DNA from: Typhlomys cinereus
Taxonomy: Eukaryota > Chordata > Mammalia > Rodentia > Platacanthomyidae
NCBI GenBank assembly: GCA_023101885.1
Contig: JALPQD010000241.1
Coordinates: forward strand, 310,001 to 374,000
Reading direction: 5' to 3'
DNA length: 64,000 nt
Shown here: piece by piece, positions 36,157 through 46,268 of the stretch
Position numbering within the stretch: the stretch's first letter is position 1
Layout: each line of letters begins with the position of its first letter
Notes under the pieces: model-generated
Seen by the model: the letters and a program-made list of their open reading frames with translations, nothing else
Told to the model about the DNA's origin: nothing
The model's database searches: none
Made by a program: the position numbers and the translations under genes

Positions 36157-36635
36157 ATGAGGAGGAACAACAATATGCAAGATACTCCACACAAGTTAGC
36201 GCCGAAGTAATCATAATAGGACTTTGCATGACCTGCACAATGACCAACTTATCATTGACTCCCCAAAGTCTAGCATGGATCACAGGCACTATGATCCTTA
36301 GAGACAAGGTATTAACAGCCACAATAGTGTTCCTATTCTAAATGGGAACACAAAAAAGGGCCTTAGGCAATGCTACTGACTCCTTACACCTCATCAGAGA
36401 GGAGAACCCAGAGGGAAGTTTGACATGCACACTAAAGAATGCTCCAGGAATGGGGGGAGGGGAAGGGGAAATGGGCACTGGGAGAAAGGGGGGGGGAAAG
36501 GAAGTGGAAAAGGGTGAAGGGAGCAAGGGGATCCAGGAAGGGATGGATGAAGGGAGGGGAATGGGGTACTTATCAGCTTTGTATGAGTGGAAGAAATAAA
36601 TTAAAAAAAAAGAAAGGGAAAATTTTTTTAAAAAA
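36157..36635 (+). mobile_element. Second, more diverged L1 3' UTR inside the same TSD pair
   Basis: Begins at GATGAGGAGGAACAACAATA, equivalent to about 4727 of the first L1, and runs to a G-rich tract (36450-36560), AAATAAATT and A-rich tail. It is visibly more diverged than 35753-36156. It has no TSD of its own; the flanking 14-bp repeat encloses both 3' UTRs. Either a read-through (3' transduction) or a separate insertion. Confidence 0.8.
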
Positions 36636-36812
36636 AGAAAACAAATGTCAATAAATGCTGCATGTGGGGAAAGGGGAACCCTCATTTACTGTGTTTGAGA
36701 ATGTAAAGTATTATAGGCACTGTGGAAATAAGTATGGAGAATTACGAAATAAGTAAAAATAGACCTGCTGTATGATCCAGTTATACTACTCCTGGATGTA
36801 TTCCCAAAGATG

Positions 36813-39554
36813 TATATTATCTATTTTTCACTGAACTAAGTGATCCCTTTTCATTTATTTATTACTATTAAATTCTTTTTAATTCATCTTAGTTTTCACA
36901 TACAGATATGGCAAATTTGATGGTTTCATTCAAGCCAGTTATTGTGCAAGTAGATATCTTTTCACTGTGCTTTTAGTTATGGCTGAACTAATATGGACAG
37001 AGGCAATTGTCTGGCAGTATTTCTCCCTATCCTCAGGCTCCTGCATTCTTATCACACTTCATCCACAGTTCTCCTTGAGTCTTGTGATGGTGGAGGGTGA
37101 CACAGATATTCTGTTTAGTGTCAAACTCCCCAGCATTACTCATCTTCCATTGGTGAAGGGTAGTTCTTGGCTGAGTGTGAAGTGCTTCTCTGATCTCCAT
37201 ATATACTAATAAGTAATTAAAAGGTAGCTTGCTACCATGTATTTATGTTAACACTGAGATGTTTGTTCACACCTAGGGCCTATGGTCACACATTCACCCT
37301 TTCTATAGATATTTGATTTGATTTGAAGTAATAGGCATATATGTTCCCATGAAAGGGGACTTCCTGCCAATTAGAAAGGACTTTGTTGCACTCATACCTG
37401 CATGCCGCTGGAACGCTTCTTGACTAAGTTGTTGTTATTGTGGCGTACAGCATTCAGAGCCAGGTGAGGCCATTGATAACCATCCCAGCTTTTTTTCCCC
37501 TGTAGTCATTTTGTGTGGTGTCCCCAGCAATAAGATCTTATTATTGGTTTTCGGAGGGCAACCAATAGCAGTTGCAAATGCCTATTTTGTTTTAGGTATC
37601 TTTAAGTTTTTTGGTTTTTTTCTATTCAGCAGTTGCTTAGAAGTAGCACATTCATGGTACTGAGAAGTTTATTGTATTGCCCGTGGCTTCTGGTAGGAGC
37701 GTCCCAGGACAATGCTTTATTACTATTAAGCATTCGTCCTATCATTTCCTTAGTGGTTAAAAGTATTTGTCTTAGACACACTGTAATTTGATTGTAATCT
37801 GATTCTGGCCTGCTTTTTTTCATTGCATTTAGACCTGTAAGTAAACATCTAGGTAAAATTCAATCCAATGTTCTGTATTTTAAGACATTCCTAGGAATTT
37901 CTTTTGCATATTGGATTTTGTGTAATAGCACAGATTTACTAATGCTATATGATTGGATGTTTTCAAAATATTATTTGTCATGGAGGAAAAACAAACATAT
38001 ACTCTCATCACTTGCTAAAGAAAGGCACTTAACCACATTTCTCCACTTCTTTTATGAATCATGTTAGAAGAATTTGAAATTGGATAATTCTGGTTTGATG
38101 GGTCCCTTGTAGAAGGTTGACAGGTATTGTACATCATGTACACAAACTATGAGATCCTTCACTATCCAGAATGCGAGTAAAAGATACCCAAAAGAATGCT
38201 CAAAAACTTAACTGTCCTGGGATTTGTATTCGGTTGGTCTCAGATAGAAATGTATTTCATTTCTTCTAGAACATAAATATTTTCTTGAAAATTATTATCT
38301 ATCTTTATAAATAATTAGTCATAAGTAATCCTGCTTTTCCAAAAATAATTACAAGAAATTTTTCATTGTGAATATGCAATAGGCACAGCAAACTCAAATT
38401 CTGGAAGTTTCAACACCTTCTATAGTGTCCTGCCAAGCCACTGTTACTTTGAGTGACCACCAAAATCTCAGCCAAAACCAAATAATAATCACAAAACTAT
38501 AATAATTTTCTAACATTGCAGTCTCTATGGATACTTCCCTATGTGGAGGTAGATGCAGGCAGAACATGCACAATTTCTATTTACATTTAATTTCATATTA
38601 TCATTTATTATTTTCTACTTTGGATTTCATTTTAATAGCACATTCATAACACTGGTAGGAAATGTTAGAAAAATATTATTTTATACATTAATAAACCCAC
38701 ATATATTGAGGGTACATGCTCTTCCACATTTTATGGAGCATAATATAAGTTGAAATAATTTCAGAGATGATGGCAAGAATCTTGCTTTCCTAATTAAAGT
38801 CAGCTGACTGCCAACTACAGCATTGCCTGAGAAATTGAAACTCTGGGTCTCACAAACAAATCCAGAAACACTGTTTTTTCATTAGGGTCTCACCCCTTTG
38901 CCCTGGGAAGTTTGAAGCAGACAAGTGACATTGCAAATCATTTTAGATCTACAGGAATCCATCTTGCTCTCTCATTCTTTTACTAAGAGAAATAAAATGA
39001 TTGTCTTTCTCCTGCTAGTTTGTAGTTCAGGACAGCCAAGAGGGAGGGAGCATTTGTCATAACTGGCAAGAAGCATTTGTTTCTTTTTCTTTTATTCTTC
39101 ACCATACAGTGGTATTCTATCTGTCTTACATTACTTACATTACTGCTCTGGGGTCAAATACATCTATTCAGGACTGATTTCAATGCAGAAATTAGGGGGA
39201 TGTTTACTTGATTCCCTGATATCTACTATGTGTAACTTAGTTCCCAATGGTAACTCTTATTTTCCCTTTCCTCCAATCCAGCCTCTCTGACACAGATAGC
39301 TACTTTCTAAAACTATTGTATTAAATTTAAGTATAATATATGTTAAGTATATTAAGATTATTTCTTCACTGAAGACCCTTTTATTGAAGCAAAGGATTTT
39401 TTTCCCAAGTACACCATCATTAAATGCTATTGACCATGATTCTTCATATACTCATGTTCGTCTTTTTATGTTAATACCATGAGGGGATCAGGAAAATATA
39501 ATGTTGTGCTTCAAGTTGCATCATAATGCATCACATTTTTTAAAAAAAATGGAT
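36813..39554. other. Unassigned AT-rich intergenic stretch
   Basis: About 2.7 kb with no gene, RNA or repeat family recognised. Confidence 0.4.
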
Positions 39555-39830
39555 AAGTAAAGTAAGGGAAGATAGACCTTTCAGTATACAAGAATGAAGT
39601 CTTGAGTTTGATACCAGAACCTGCATTGAAAACAAAATGTTGAATACGATGGCAAGCACTGCTGATCCCTAACTCTGGGGAGGCCAAGATATGTTTCTGA
39701 CTGGCTAGGGAGAGACCCTGTGTCAAAACAAGCAAGGTAACCAGTGCTGAGGAATGACAATCACTCTTTACCTCTGACCTTCACATGTGCTCAACCCCCC
39801 CACACTCACACACATAAAGTATATGGCATA
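39555..39830 (+). mobile_element. B2-superfamily SINE
   Basis: Diverged head, TTGAGTTTGATACCAGAACC (B-box region), a body with ATGGCAAGCACTGCTGATCC and GAGAGACCCTGTGTCAAAAC, then CTTTACCTCTGACCTTCACA and a CA-rich end. Typical of an older rodent B2/B3-related SINE. Confidence 0.65.
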
Positions 39831-42030
39831 AATTGTATTTTCAAATTTTACAACCCATAGTAAAGTTATACTTTTAATAGTAGCTCACAACACAAAATAT
39901 ATATTCTTAAGAAAAAATTTTTCTGAAACTATTCCAAAGAACCTTCTGGATCATTTCAATTATTTCTTCCAACACCTTGTCAGAAACAATTGCATTGTCA
40001 TTATTTCTTGCTTCATCATGTGCTTGGTGAAGAGTTCCTAAAGATTAACGGAAATTGTCAGTCTTACTGCTTTTGAGCTGCTTACTTATATTCGTGCTAT
40101 TTGTATTATCTTCAGTCTGCAGCTCTTGGTAAAATAAAAAAAGTCTTCTTAAACCATTTGTCCATTTTATGATAGATTAATTAAAATCAGATAATTGATT
40201 TAATGCAATCGAAATGGCAGCAGATTGCAAGGCACTGAAAGTGAATGCTCAAGGACGTGTTGACCAGCCAAGCTTTGCCTTGTGTCCTCCTAGTCCTTCT
40301 TGCAGGGTGCTTGCCTACCCAAGGGAATAGCAGCTATCCTTCAGAAGACCTAACAATTTTTTTTGCTTCTTTTTATTTTATATTAATAATTCTCCTTTCA
40401 TACAAACAAAATGAATGGGGACCCAACAATTTCAGAAAAATCCATATAATCATATCAGTGGAGTTCATTCCTTTATTTTTAGCATAACATTATAAATAGA
40501 ATGTCTAATAATTTCTTGCTGTGTCTCCATGGGTTGTCTTGCTTCCTAGGAAGAGTACTGACCTGAATAATAAAATTCAAATTCTGAGTGCAATGTGTAT
40601 TAGATTAAACTACTTAGGATTACATAAACCTTCTTGACTGGAACAAGATTCGCTCACTTCCTTGGCCACAAATCTTTATTCAGAGCTTCCCAGTTTGCCC
40701 AATAGGAATCATGAAATGGTGCGCTATTACTTTCTGAACTTATTTTGTTGATTTCAGAGATCTTGAAGCCATATTAAATCATGTTCTTAATTCAAGCATT
40801 AGTCATACATTTCTTTACACATGATCATATTACAGAGCAGAAAAGAGGCACTCAATAGGGTAAGTCTCTAAAAATGTAGCAGTCTTTTTTTTTAACCTAT
40901 TCATTACTATTCAATAGCCTATAAACTCTTGCAATGTCGAGGGACTTAGGAGTTTCATCTTCCCATAATACTGTATGCATTTTCTTCTGCACTTCCAATA
41001 AAAATTACCTGTGATCTGCAGAAAACAATTCCAGTGACTATGAGATCATGCACTATCCTGCCACCAAGATGTTCTGTCCGTTCTGTTGCCAAAAGTGCTC
41101 ACAAATTCTTTGATAAATGGGTGGTAAGTGAGCAAAACTGACACACAGACAGACAAATTCTTACAATCTTTTTTGGAAGGAAATAGCTAATAGCTTTTTG
41201 GAGTATAAGTACCTTTGGTTTTGGATTCTGTGGTTGAAGAATGAAATCCTGCATCCAAACTGAAGACAAGTGCTTTTGAATAGTCAGAAGGTAAAGACTC
41301 CTTCTTGAGGAGGAACTGGGCTGTGGTTTCCTGAGAATTGAACATGCTGATTCTTAAATCAGACAATGAGACAAGTTTGTCTGCCTAAGTGTTCTTACAG
41401 TCCTGGAGACAAGTCTTTTCCAGGTGTCCCCTCTCTATCTGTCCCTTTCTTGATCTTTCTTCTCCTCCCTCTGTTTCTCTTTTACCTCTTTCCTATTTCC
41501 TTCTTGCTTTTCTCCCTCATTCTCCTTTTCCTCTTTCTCTCTTCCCCTTTTTTCTTTGCCTCCATCTTCATTTAATTTTAAATAATTTTAATCTGGACAA
41601 ACACATGAAATTCTCTGCCTTCACTAAGATCAATTTCAAATGACTTGCAATTAGCAGCCATTCTTACACAAATGAAAAATCATTTAGAGGAACTCTCAAT
41701 AGGATTTTTGCGTATAATAATCCTGACCCTTCTCTGTGGCCAAAGTTACCATTGTGGCCAGAGGTAGATTCAGCAAACACTTAGCATGTACTTCCTGAGT
41801 ACCAAGTCCATGGCGAGGACTGTGAGACCAAGAATGAGTTGGTCTTGTTCTTGTCTTTTTCAAGACATGTTGGGGAAAGAAATCCACAAAGATATGAACT
41901 TTAATACAAACTTTTTCTCAAATAATACTCATTAAAACTCATTTGTATTACTTTTTAGTTTTCATTTTCTTCTTACATTGTTGTTTTGAAATTTTTTAAA
42001 TATTTCTGAATGCCTTTCATGTAGCTGTTC
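39831..42030. other. Unassigned AT-rich intergenic stretch
   Basis: No gene or repeat recognised; a pyrimidine-rich stretch lies at 41430-41570. Confidence 0.4.
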
Positions 42031-42320
42031 TGTAATCTTTATCCAGTGGATCCATCAACAGGTCTTTTGTGTGCTTGATTTTGTTGCCCTCCTTTTTCAT
42101 TTAATAATGGGTCATACATTTCTGTCTCTCTGTACGCCTTGTGATTTTTACCTTGCTGCTGTTGTTGAAAATTGAGCATTAGCATCTAAAAATATAGCAA
42201 CTCTTGACATCTGCTTCTGCCCCTTCCACAACTTTAGAATTTGTATTTTGATGTTTGCAGGAGTCTCCATGCTGAGAATCATCATGAGCTCCATAGTTCT
42301 CAGCTTTTTCTGAGATCATT
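42031..42320 (-). mobile_element. Possible ancient L1 3' UTR fragment
   Basis: GTTGTTGAAAATTGAGCATT and ATATAGCAACTCTTGACATC recall a block found in old mammalian L1 3' UTRs. Weak. Confidence 0.3.
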
Positions 42321-42423
42321 CCTTCTGTGGTCATGTAAAATGCCTTTCCCTGGTCATGAACAGTAACTTTTTACTTACCTTTCAATGTATAGTGACTTTA
42401 ATGTCGAGTTCCCCAAAGGTAAA

Positions 42424-42444
42424 TAGACAGACAGACAGACAGAC

Positions 42445-42493
<49 letters not shown>
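42424..42493. repeat. (ACAG)n/(ATAG)n microsatellite
   Basis: Five ACAG units followed by about 12 ATAG units. Confidence 0.95.
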
Positions 42494-42495
<2 letters not shown>

Positions 42496-42609
42496 GAATA
42501 AATAACTTCAGGGTAGGGAAGAGATAAAAAGCACTTTTACTTCCCCTGGGAGAACTCCTTTATTCAGAGGGAGACTGGCACTGAGGAAACAGGGTCCCAG
42601 TGGCTACTC

Positions 42610-42822
42610 CTTGTGATGGTTAGTATTAATGGTCCAATGACAGAGCAACTCACCTCTGGGCCCACTTCAGAGGTATCCTACAGATTAAAGTTTGCCTCCT
42701 AATAATCAAGTGATCTTCCGTAGCTGAAGAGAAGCTACCTTTCTCTCTTGGTGTTGGCCCCAGCCTTGTCCAAGAAGAAAAATGCACCTAATGGATACAG
42801 GATTCCCTTTGGGGTTTATATG
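42610..42822 (+). mobile_element. MaLR-type LTR fragment
   Basis: TGTGATGGTTAGTATTAATG opens it, the typical start of MaLR LTRs, followed by CTGGGCCCACTTCAGAGGTA. It stops at the younger LTR at 42823. Related to the LTR pieces around the full-length L1 (44205-44239, 51108-51260). Confidence 0.55.
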
Positions 42823-43474
42823 TGTCCAGGTTCTTGTGTTCAGGGTCGAAGACTGAAACCAGAACACACATAGAGGATTAAGATAGAGTTTATTAGAGGA
42901 GAGAAAGAATGGAACTCAGTCTGTAAGGGGTAAGAGAACCCTGAAGAACTCATGGAATCTATGAGGGGGTGAGAGAAAAGTTAGGTACGTACTCATGGAA
43001 TCCAGATGTGGAATCCCATGAGGGACAAGGGATTTGGAATTTATGGATTCCAGACGTGGAGTCCCATGAAGGTAAAGGAAGCCCAAGATGGCTGCCGGAC
43101 ATCAGAATATTTATGCTTTTATTCAGGCCGGGAGAAAGTGATTTTTCCTCATTGGTTAGGTCCAGTTTCTGCAAACCGGATTGGACCTTTTGGTCCTCCA
43201 CATCCCACTGTTCTGTTCATACTGGATCCCAACCCAACTGATCTTGTACCTAACCTCATAGAGTTTAGGTATAATGGAGAGCTAAGCTCTAGATCTTTCA
43301 TTAACAGAGAGGGTTGGGGGAAGTTGGCAAATTTATCTCTCTGGATTAGAATCAGTTCCTCTAGGTCAATAGAGTATGTTCCTTTAGGTATTCCTAGCCC
43401 TAGGGATGACTTTTGAAGACCCTCAGAGACCATTCCGGCATGACTACTCTAAAACTGTCTAAAAATGGTGGACA
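42823..43474 (-). mobile_element. Solo LTR of an endogenous retrovirus-like element
   Basis: A 652-bp LTR candidate on the minus strand, bounded by terminal inverted repeats TGTCCA/TGGACA. Read on that strand it has a TATA-like CATAAATA (43109-43116) and a poly(A) signal AATAAA (near 42889) about 215 bp apart, then CTGGTTTCAGTCTTCGACCC and the CA end, the layout expected of U3-R-U5. The R-side region holds two copies of a ~48-bp unit (about 42993-43080). I see no internal retroviral genes and no matching TSD (flanks TATATG and GAAGTG). Class not assignable by eye; frames inside are noncoding. Confidence 0.65.
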
Positions 43475-43664
43475 GAAGTGGAAGCAAAGACTTGCAAGTC
43501 TGTGTCCTTGGTGTTTCTAAAGGTCCTTCCTATCAGCCAGATTGTTTGAAGATAAGCTGTAGTCTTTGTTCATGCTATTGAGACCTGTTAAATTTATTTT
43601 ATGACTTGCTAAATTTATTTTATGACTTTTTGTTATTTCCCCATTTCTTCTGTATTTTTATCAC
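43475..43664. other. Unassigned stretch
   Basis: No feature; a short direct duplication (AAATTTATTTTATGACTT) at about 43590-43627. Confidence 0.4.
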
Positions 43665-43921
43665 TACTGTAACTAAAACACTGACAGAAGCAACTGAAGT
43701 GTGAAAGATATATTTTGGCTCATGGTTTCAGGAGATTCACAATTGTGCAGGACACCATAAAGGCAGGTATCTGTGTCATTAGTATTAATTAATTAATTAA
43801 GTGAAAGGCTTTCAATTCATGGCTGATCTGGGGGAATAGAGCAAGGCAGGAAACACTCGGGGATCACATATTTTCAAGAACCTACCCCTCCCTATTATCT
43901 TTAGCTAGACTCTAATCCTAG
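43665..43921 (-). mobile_element. MaLR-like LTR fragment
   Basis: ACTGTAACTAAAACACTGACAG and TTTTGGCTCATGGTTTCAGG are the blocks expected at the 3' end of MT/ORR1-type rodent LTRs in reverse. Boundaries unclear. Confidence 0.45.
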
Positions 43922-44113
43922 CACCAAGGATGACTTTGGGAATCATCCTGGTTTGCTTCTATATCCTTTGTGCTTTGCTCTACAACTTTCTGGAAGTGTA
44001 AGCTCTTTCCATTCTTCCATTTCTGCATGGAATTTTTACTTGGAATCTGGGATCAGCTCTTTCTGCTTTCCAGGCAGAAGTTTAATTCCTGTGCCATCAT
44101 GTTCCAGCCCAGC
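43922..44113 (-). mobile_element. B2-superfamily SINE
   Basis: The minus-strand head GGGCTGGAACATGATGGCAC (about 44110) and the region AATTAAACTTCTGCCTGGAA are followed by a body ending with GATGATTCCCAAAGTCATCC. The last block is shared with the SINEs at 28228 and 33053. Confidence 0.7.
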
Positions 44114-44221
44114 ATGGTCCCTTTCCATCCCCCAGAAGTTACTTTGCTTGGATGGCCTTGGAAATAGTCTTGCAGCATTGAAGGAATTGGAGACATAATG
44201 ACTGTTGTCCTTTTGGTACTT

Positions 44222-44239
44222 AATATTGATTGTGGAGCT
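44222..44239 (+). repeat. L1 target-site duplication, 5' copy
   Basis: AATATTGATTGTGGAGCT, matched 17/18 by the copy at 51108-51125. The insertion point reads TT|AATA, close to the L1 endonuclease preference TT|AAAA. Confidence 0.93.
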
Positions 44240-44550
44240 CCCCAGGTGAGTGAGTGAGAGAGCCCGTCCCAGCCCAGCCCCCCACCCTGGAGCGCCCCTG
44301 CCCCCGCCCCCCCTCCTCCCTGGGAACACCCAGGCCACCTCTGGCTTTGCCTGGGCCCCGTCCCGGACCCCAGCCCCCTCCACGCCACCCCGCCAGCTCT
44401 CCAGGTGAGTGAGTGAGAGAGCCCATCCCAGCCCAGCACCCCACCCGAAGCCCCCGCTCCCCCATACTCCGCCCCCCCTCCCCCCGCCTGGGCCCCACCC
44501 CGTACCCCAGCCCCTTGCATCCACCCGCCCCCAGCGCCTCTGCCACCCCC
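44240..44550 (+). promoter_or_regulatory. L1 5' monomers (two tandem GC-rich units)
   Basis: Two tandem units, each starting CCAGGTGAGTGAGTGAGAGA, about 159 bp and 150 bp long; the start of the second is at 44401. A further CCAGGTACCAGGTGAAC at 44551 marks the change to unique 5' UTR. They are very C-rich with scattered CpGs, unlike the AT-rich surroundings. By analogy with mouse L1, tandem monomers act as the internal pol II promoter; activity here is inferred. Confidence 0.85.
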
Positions 44551-45146
44551 CCAGGTACCAGGTGAACAATTCTGCTATCAACATCAGACCTTCTGCCTCT
44601 CCCGCCCACCGGGGACCTACACACGTGGTCCACGGAAAATACACTGCTACTCAGAATTCAATAGAGCCCAAAGGAAACTCAAGCAAAACTCTAAGGGACA
44701 AAGGGAACACAGGCCATACATCTGGACTCCACTACACTCATTATATCATGTGGGTGAGATTCTTCACATCCAACCCAAAGATAAGTAAACCTTTTTTTCT
44801 TTCACCTTACTGATCCTTTCTAGTATCAATTGCTGTAGATCAACTTTCTCATACATCCACCCTAAAAACATACAACTCCAGGTAGTACACCACTCACCCT
44901 CACATATCACCAAGATACTAAATCATAAAAGTGCACTACCTTGCTAATATTCACCCCTGGTAACTTAACCTGACTTAACTGATGTACTAACAGCCTAATA
45001 GCCTCATCTAGGATATAACAATAACAATACACAAACATACCCAATCCAAGGTAGGCACTAGTAATAACTGGCAAGTATAACAGTACCAACTACATCAGTT
45101 CAGTGAAAAACACAAAGAAACTGAATGGTCCTACAAAAAAACAACA
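44551..45146 (+). mobile_element. L1 unique 5' UTR
   Basis: About 600 bp between the monomers and ORF1, without an ORF of note. Confidence 0.8.
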
Positions 45147-46211
45147 ATGGCCAAGTCAAAGTGCAGATCCACGAGAAACAAAACCCAAGAAGACCAAGCT
45201 CCCACTGAAAGAATTAATCCCATTATGATGGATTCCAACCAGAAAAAATTCACAGAAAATAGCCAAGAAAGCCAAACCCAACATAACAACTTTCAGAGTA
45301 TGATCATTACCATGATTAATACTATGAAAGAGGAAATCCGAGAAGAGTTAAACAACCGAATCAACCACTTCGAACAGGAACACAACAGGCACTTGGAGGA
45401 GTTGGGAAAAACAGTTAAAGAAACAAAAATAGGCATAGAGCAGTTAAAACAGTCTCAGGCAGAGTTTAAAATTGAACTAAAAGACAAGTTATCTTCAACC
45501 CAAAACTCAACAGAGAGTCTTAGCAACAGAACAAATGAGGCATAAAATAGAATTTCAGATCTTGAAGACAAAGTGAGAGAATTAACCAGCTCAGTGGAAG
45601 AGATTGTTAAAGCCAAAAAGATACTGGAGAGGAACATTCAAGAGATATGGAACACCCTGAAGAAGCCTAACATGCACATTCATGGAATACCAGAACAAGA
45701 ATCCCAAAATACCACACCTGAGGAAATATTTCAATTCATCATAAATGAAAACTTACCACAACTAAAGAATGAGAGGCCTATCCAAATACAAGAGGCATTA
45801 CACACTCTAAAGAGATATGACCAAAATAGAAAATCGCCACGGCAAATAATAGTCAAAACACTCCACATTCAAGACAAAGAAAAGGTGCTGAGAGCTTCAA
45901 GAGAAAAAAAGCAAGTCACCTTTAAAGGTAAACTTATTAGAATAACAAATGACGACTCAATGGAAACAGTAAAAGCAAGAAGCGCTTGGAGAGATATATT
46001 TCAAGTATTAAATGAGCAAAAATGCCAACCCAGATTGATATACCCGGCAAAACTATCAGTAATGATTGAGGGAGAAAGAAAAGTTTTCCAGCACAAGCAC
46101 AACTTGAAGGGATACATGTCTACCAAACCAGGCCTTCAAAAAATGCTAAAAATTATACTCAAGCTTGAAGATAAGAACAAGCACATCCAGGAGGACAGAA
46201 GGGAAGTATAA
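45147..46211 (+). pseudogene. L1 ORF1 (RNA-binding chaperone), one nonsense codon
   Basis: 355 codons including the stop, a normal ORF1 length. The ATG sits in a good context (ACAACAATGG). The frame is intact end to end except for one TAA at 45543-45545 (codon 133). Residues ~55-130 are charged with a coiled-coil look (ELNNRINHFEQEHNRHLEEL), as needed for trimerisation. The RRM region begins near residue 176 (MHIHGIPEQE), and the C-terminal domain has WRDIFQVLNEQKCQPRLIY from residue 281. The N-terminal 60 residues are low-complexity and basic/polar, as in other ORF1 proteins. The stop would remove the RRM and C-terminal domains. Confidence 0.93.
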
Positions 46212-46268
46212 TACCACCAAAACCTAAATATCAAACAACATGTTTACAAAATCTACTAAACATGAAAA

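Larger units (their letters stand above)
35012..36812 (+). mobile_element. Ancient L1 ORF2 3' fragment, split by younger insertion
   Basis: The two pieces 35012-35059 and 36650-36812 join into one ancient L1 segment coding for the end of ORF2: ACTCAGAATGCCTAAGATCG before the break, and ATGCTGCATGTGGGGAAAGG, then TATGATCCAGTTATACTACT after it. Everything from 35060 to 36635 is a later insertion. Highly diverged, no open frame. Confidence 0.75.

Noticed and set aside
42993..43080. Repeated ~48-bp unit as a possible CRISPR-like or regulatory array
   Set aside because: Only two imperfect tandem units inside an LTR; no spacer pattern, and the context is a mammalian genome.
43006..43433. 136- and 94-codon frames
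   Set aside because: They lie inside the solo LTR and overlap on opposite strands; no domain.
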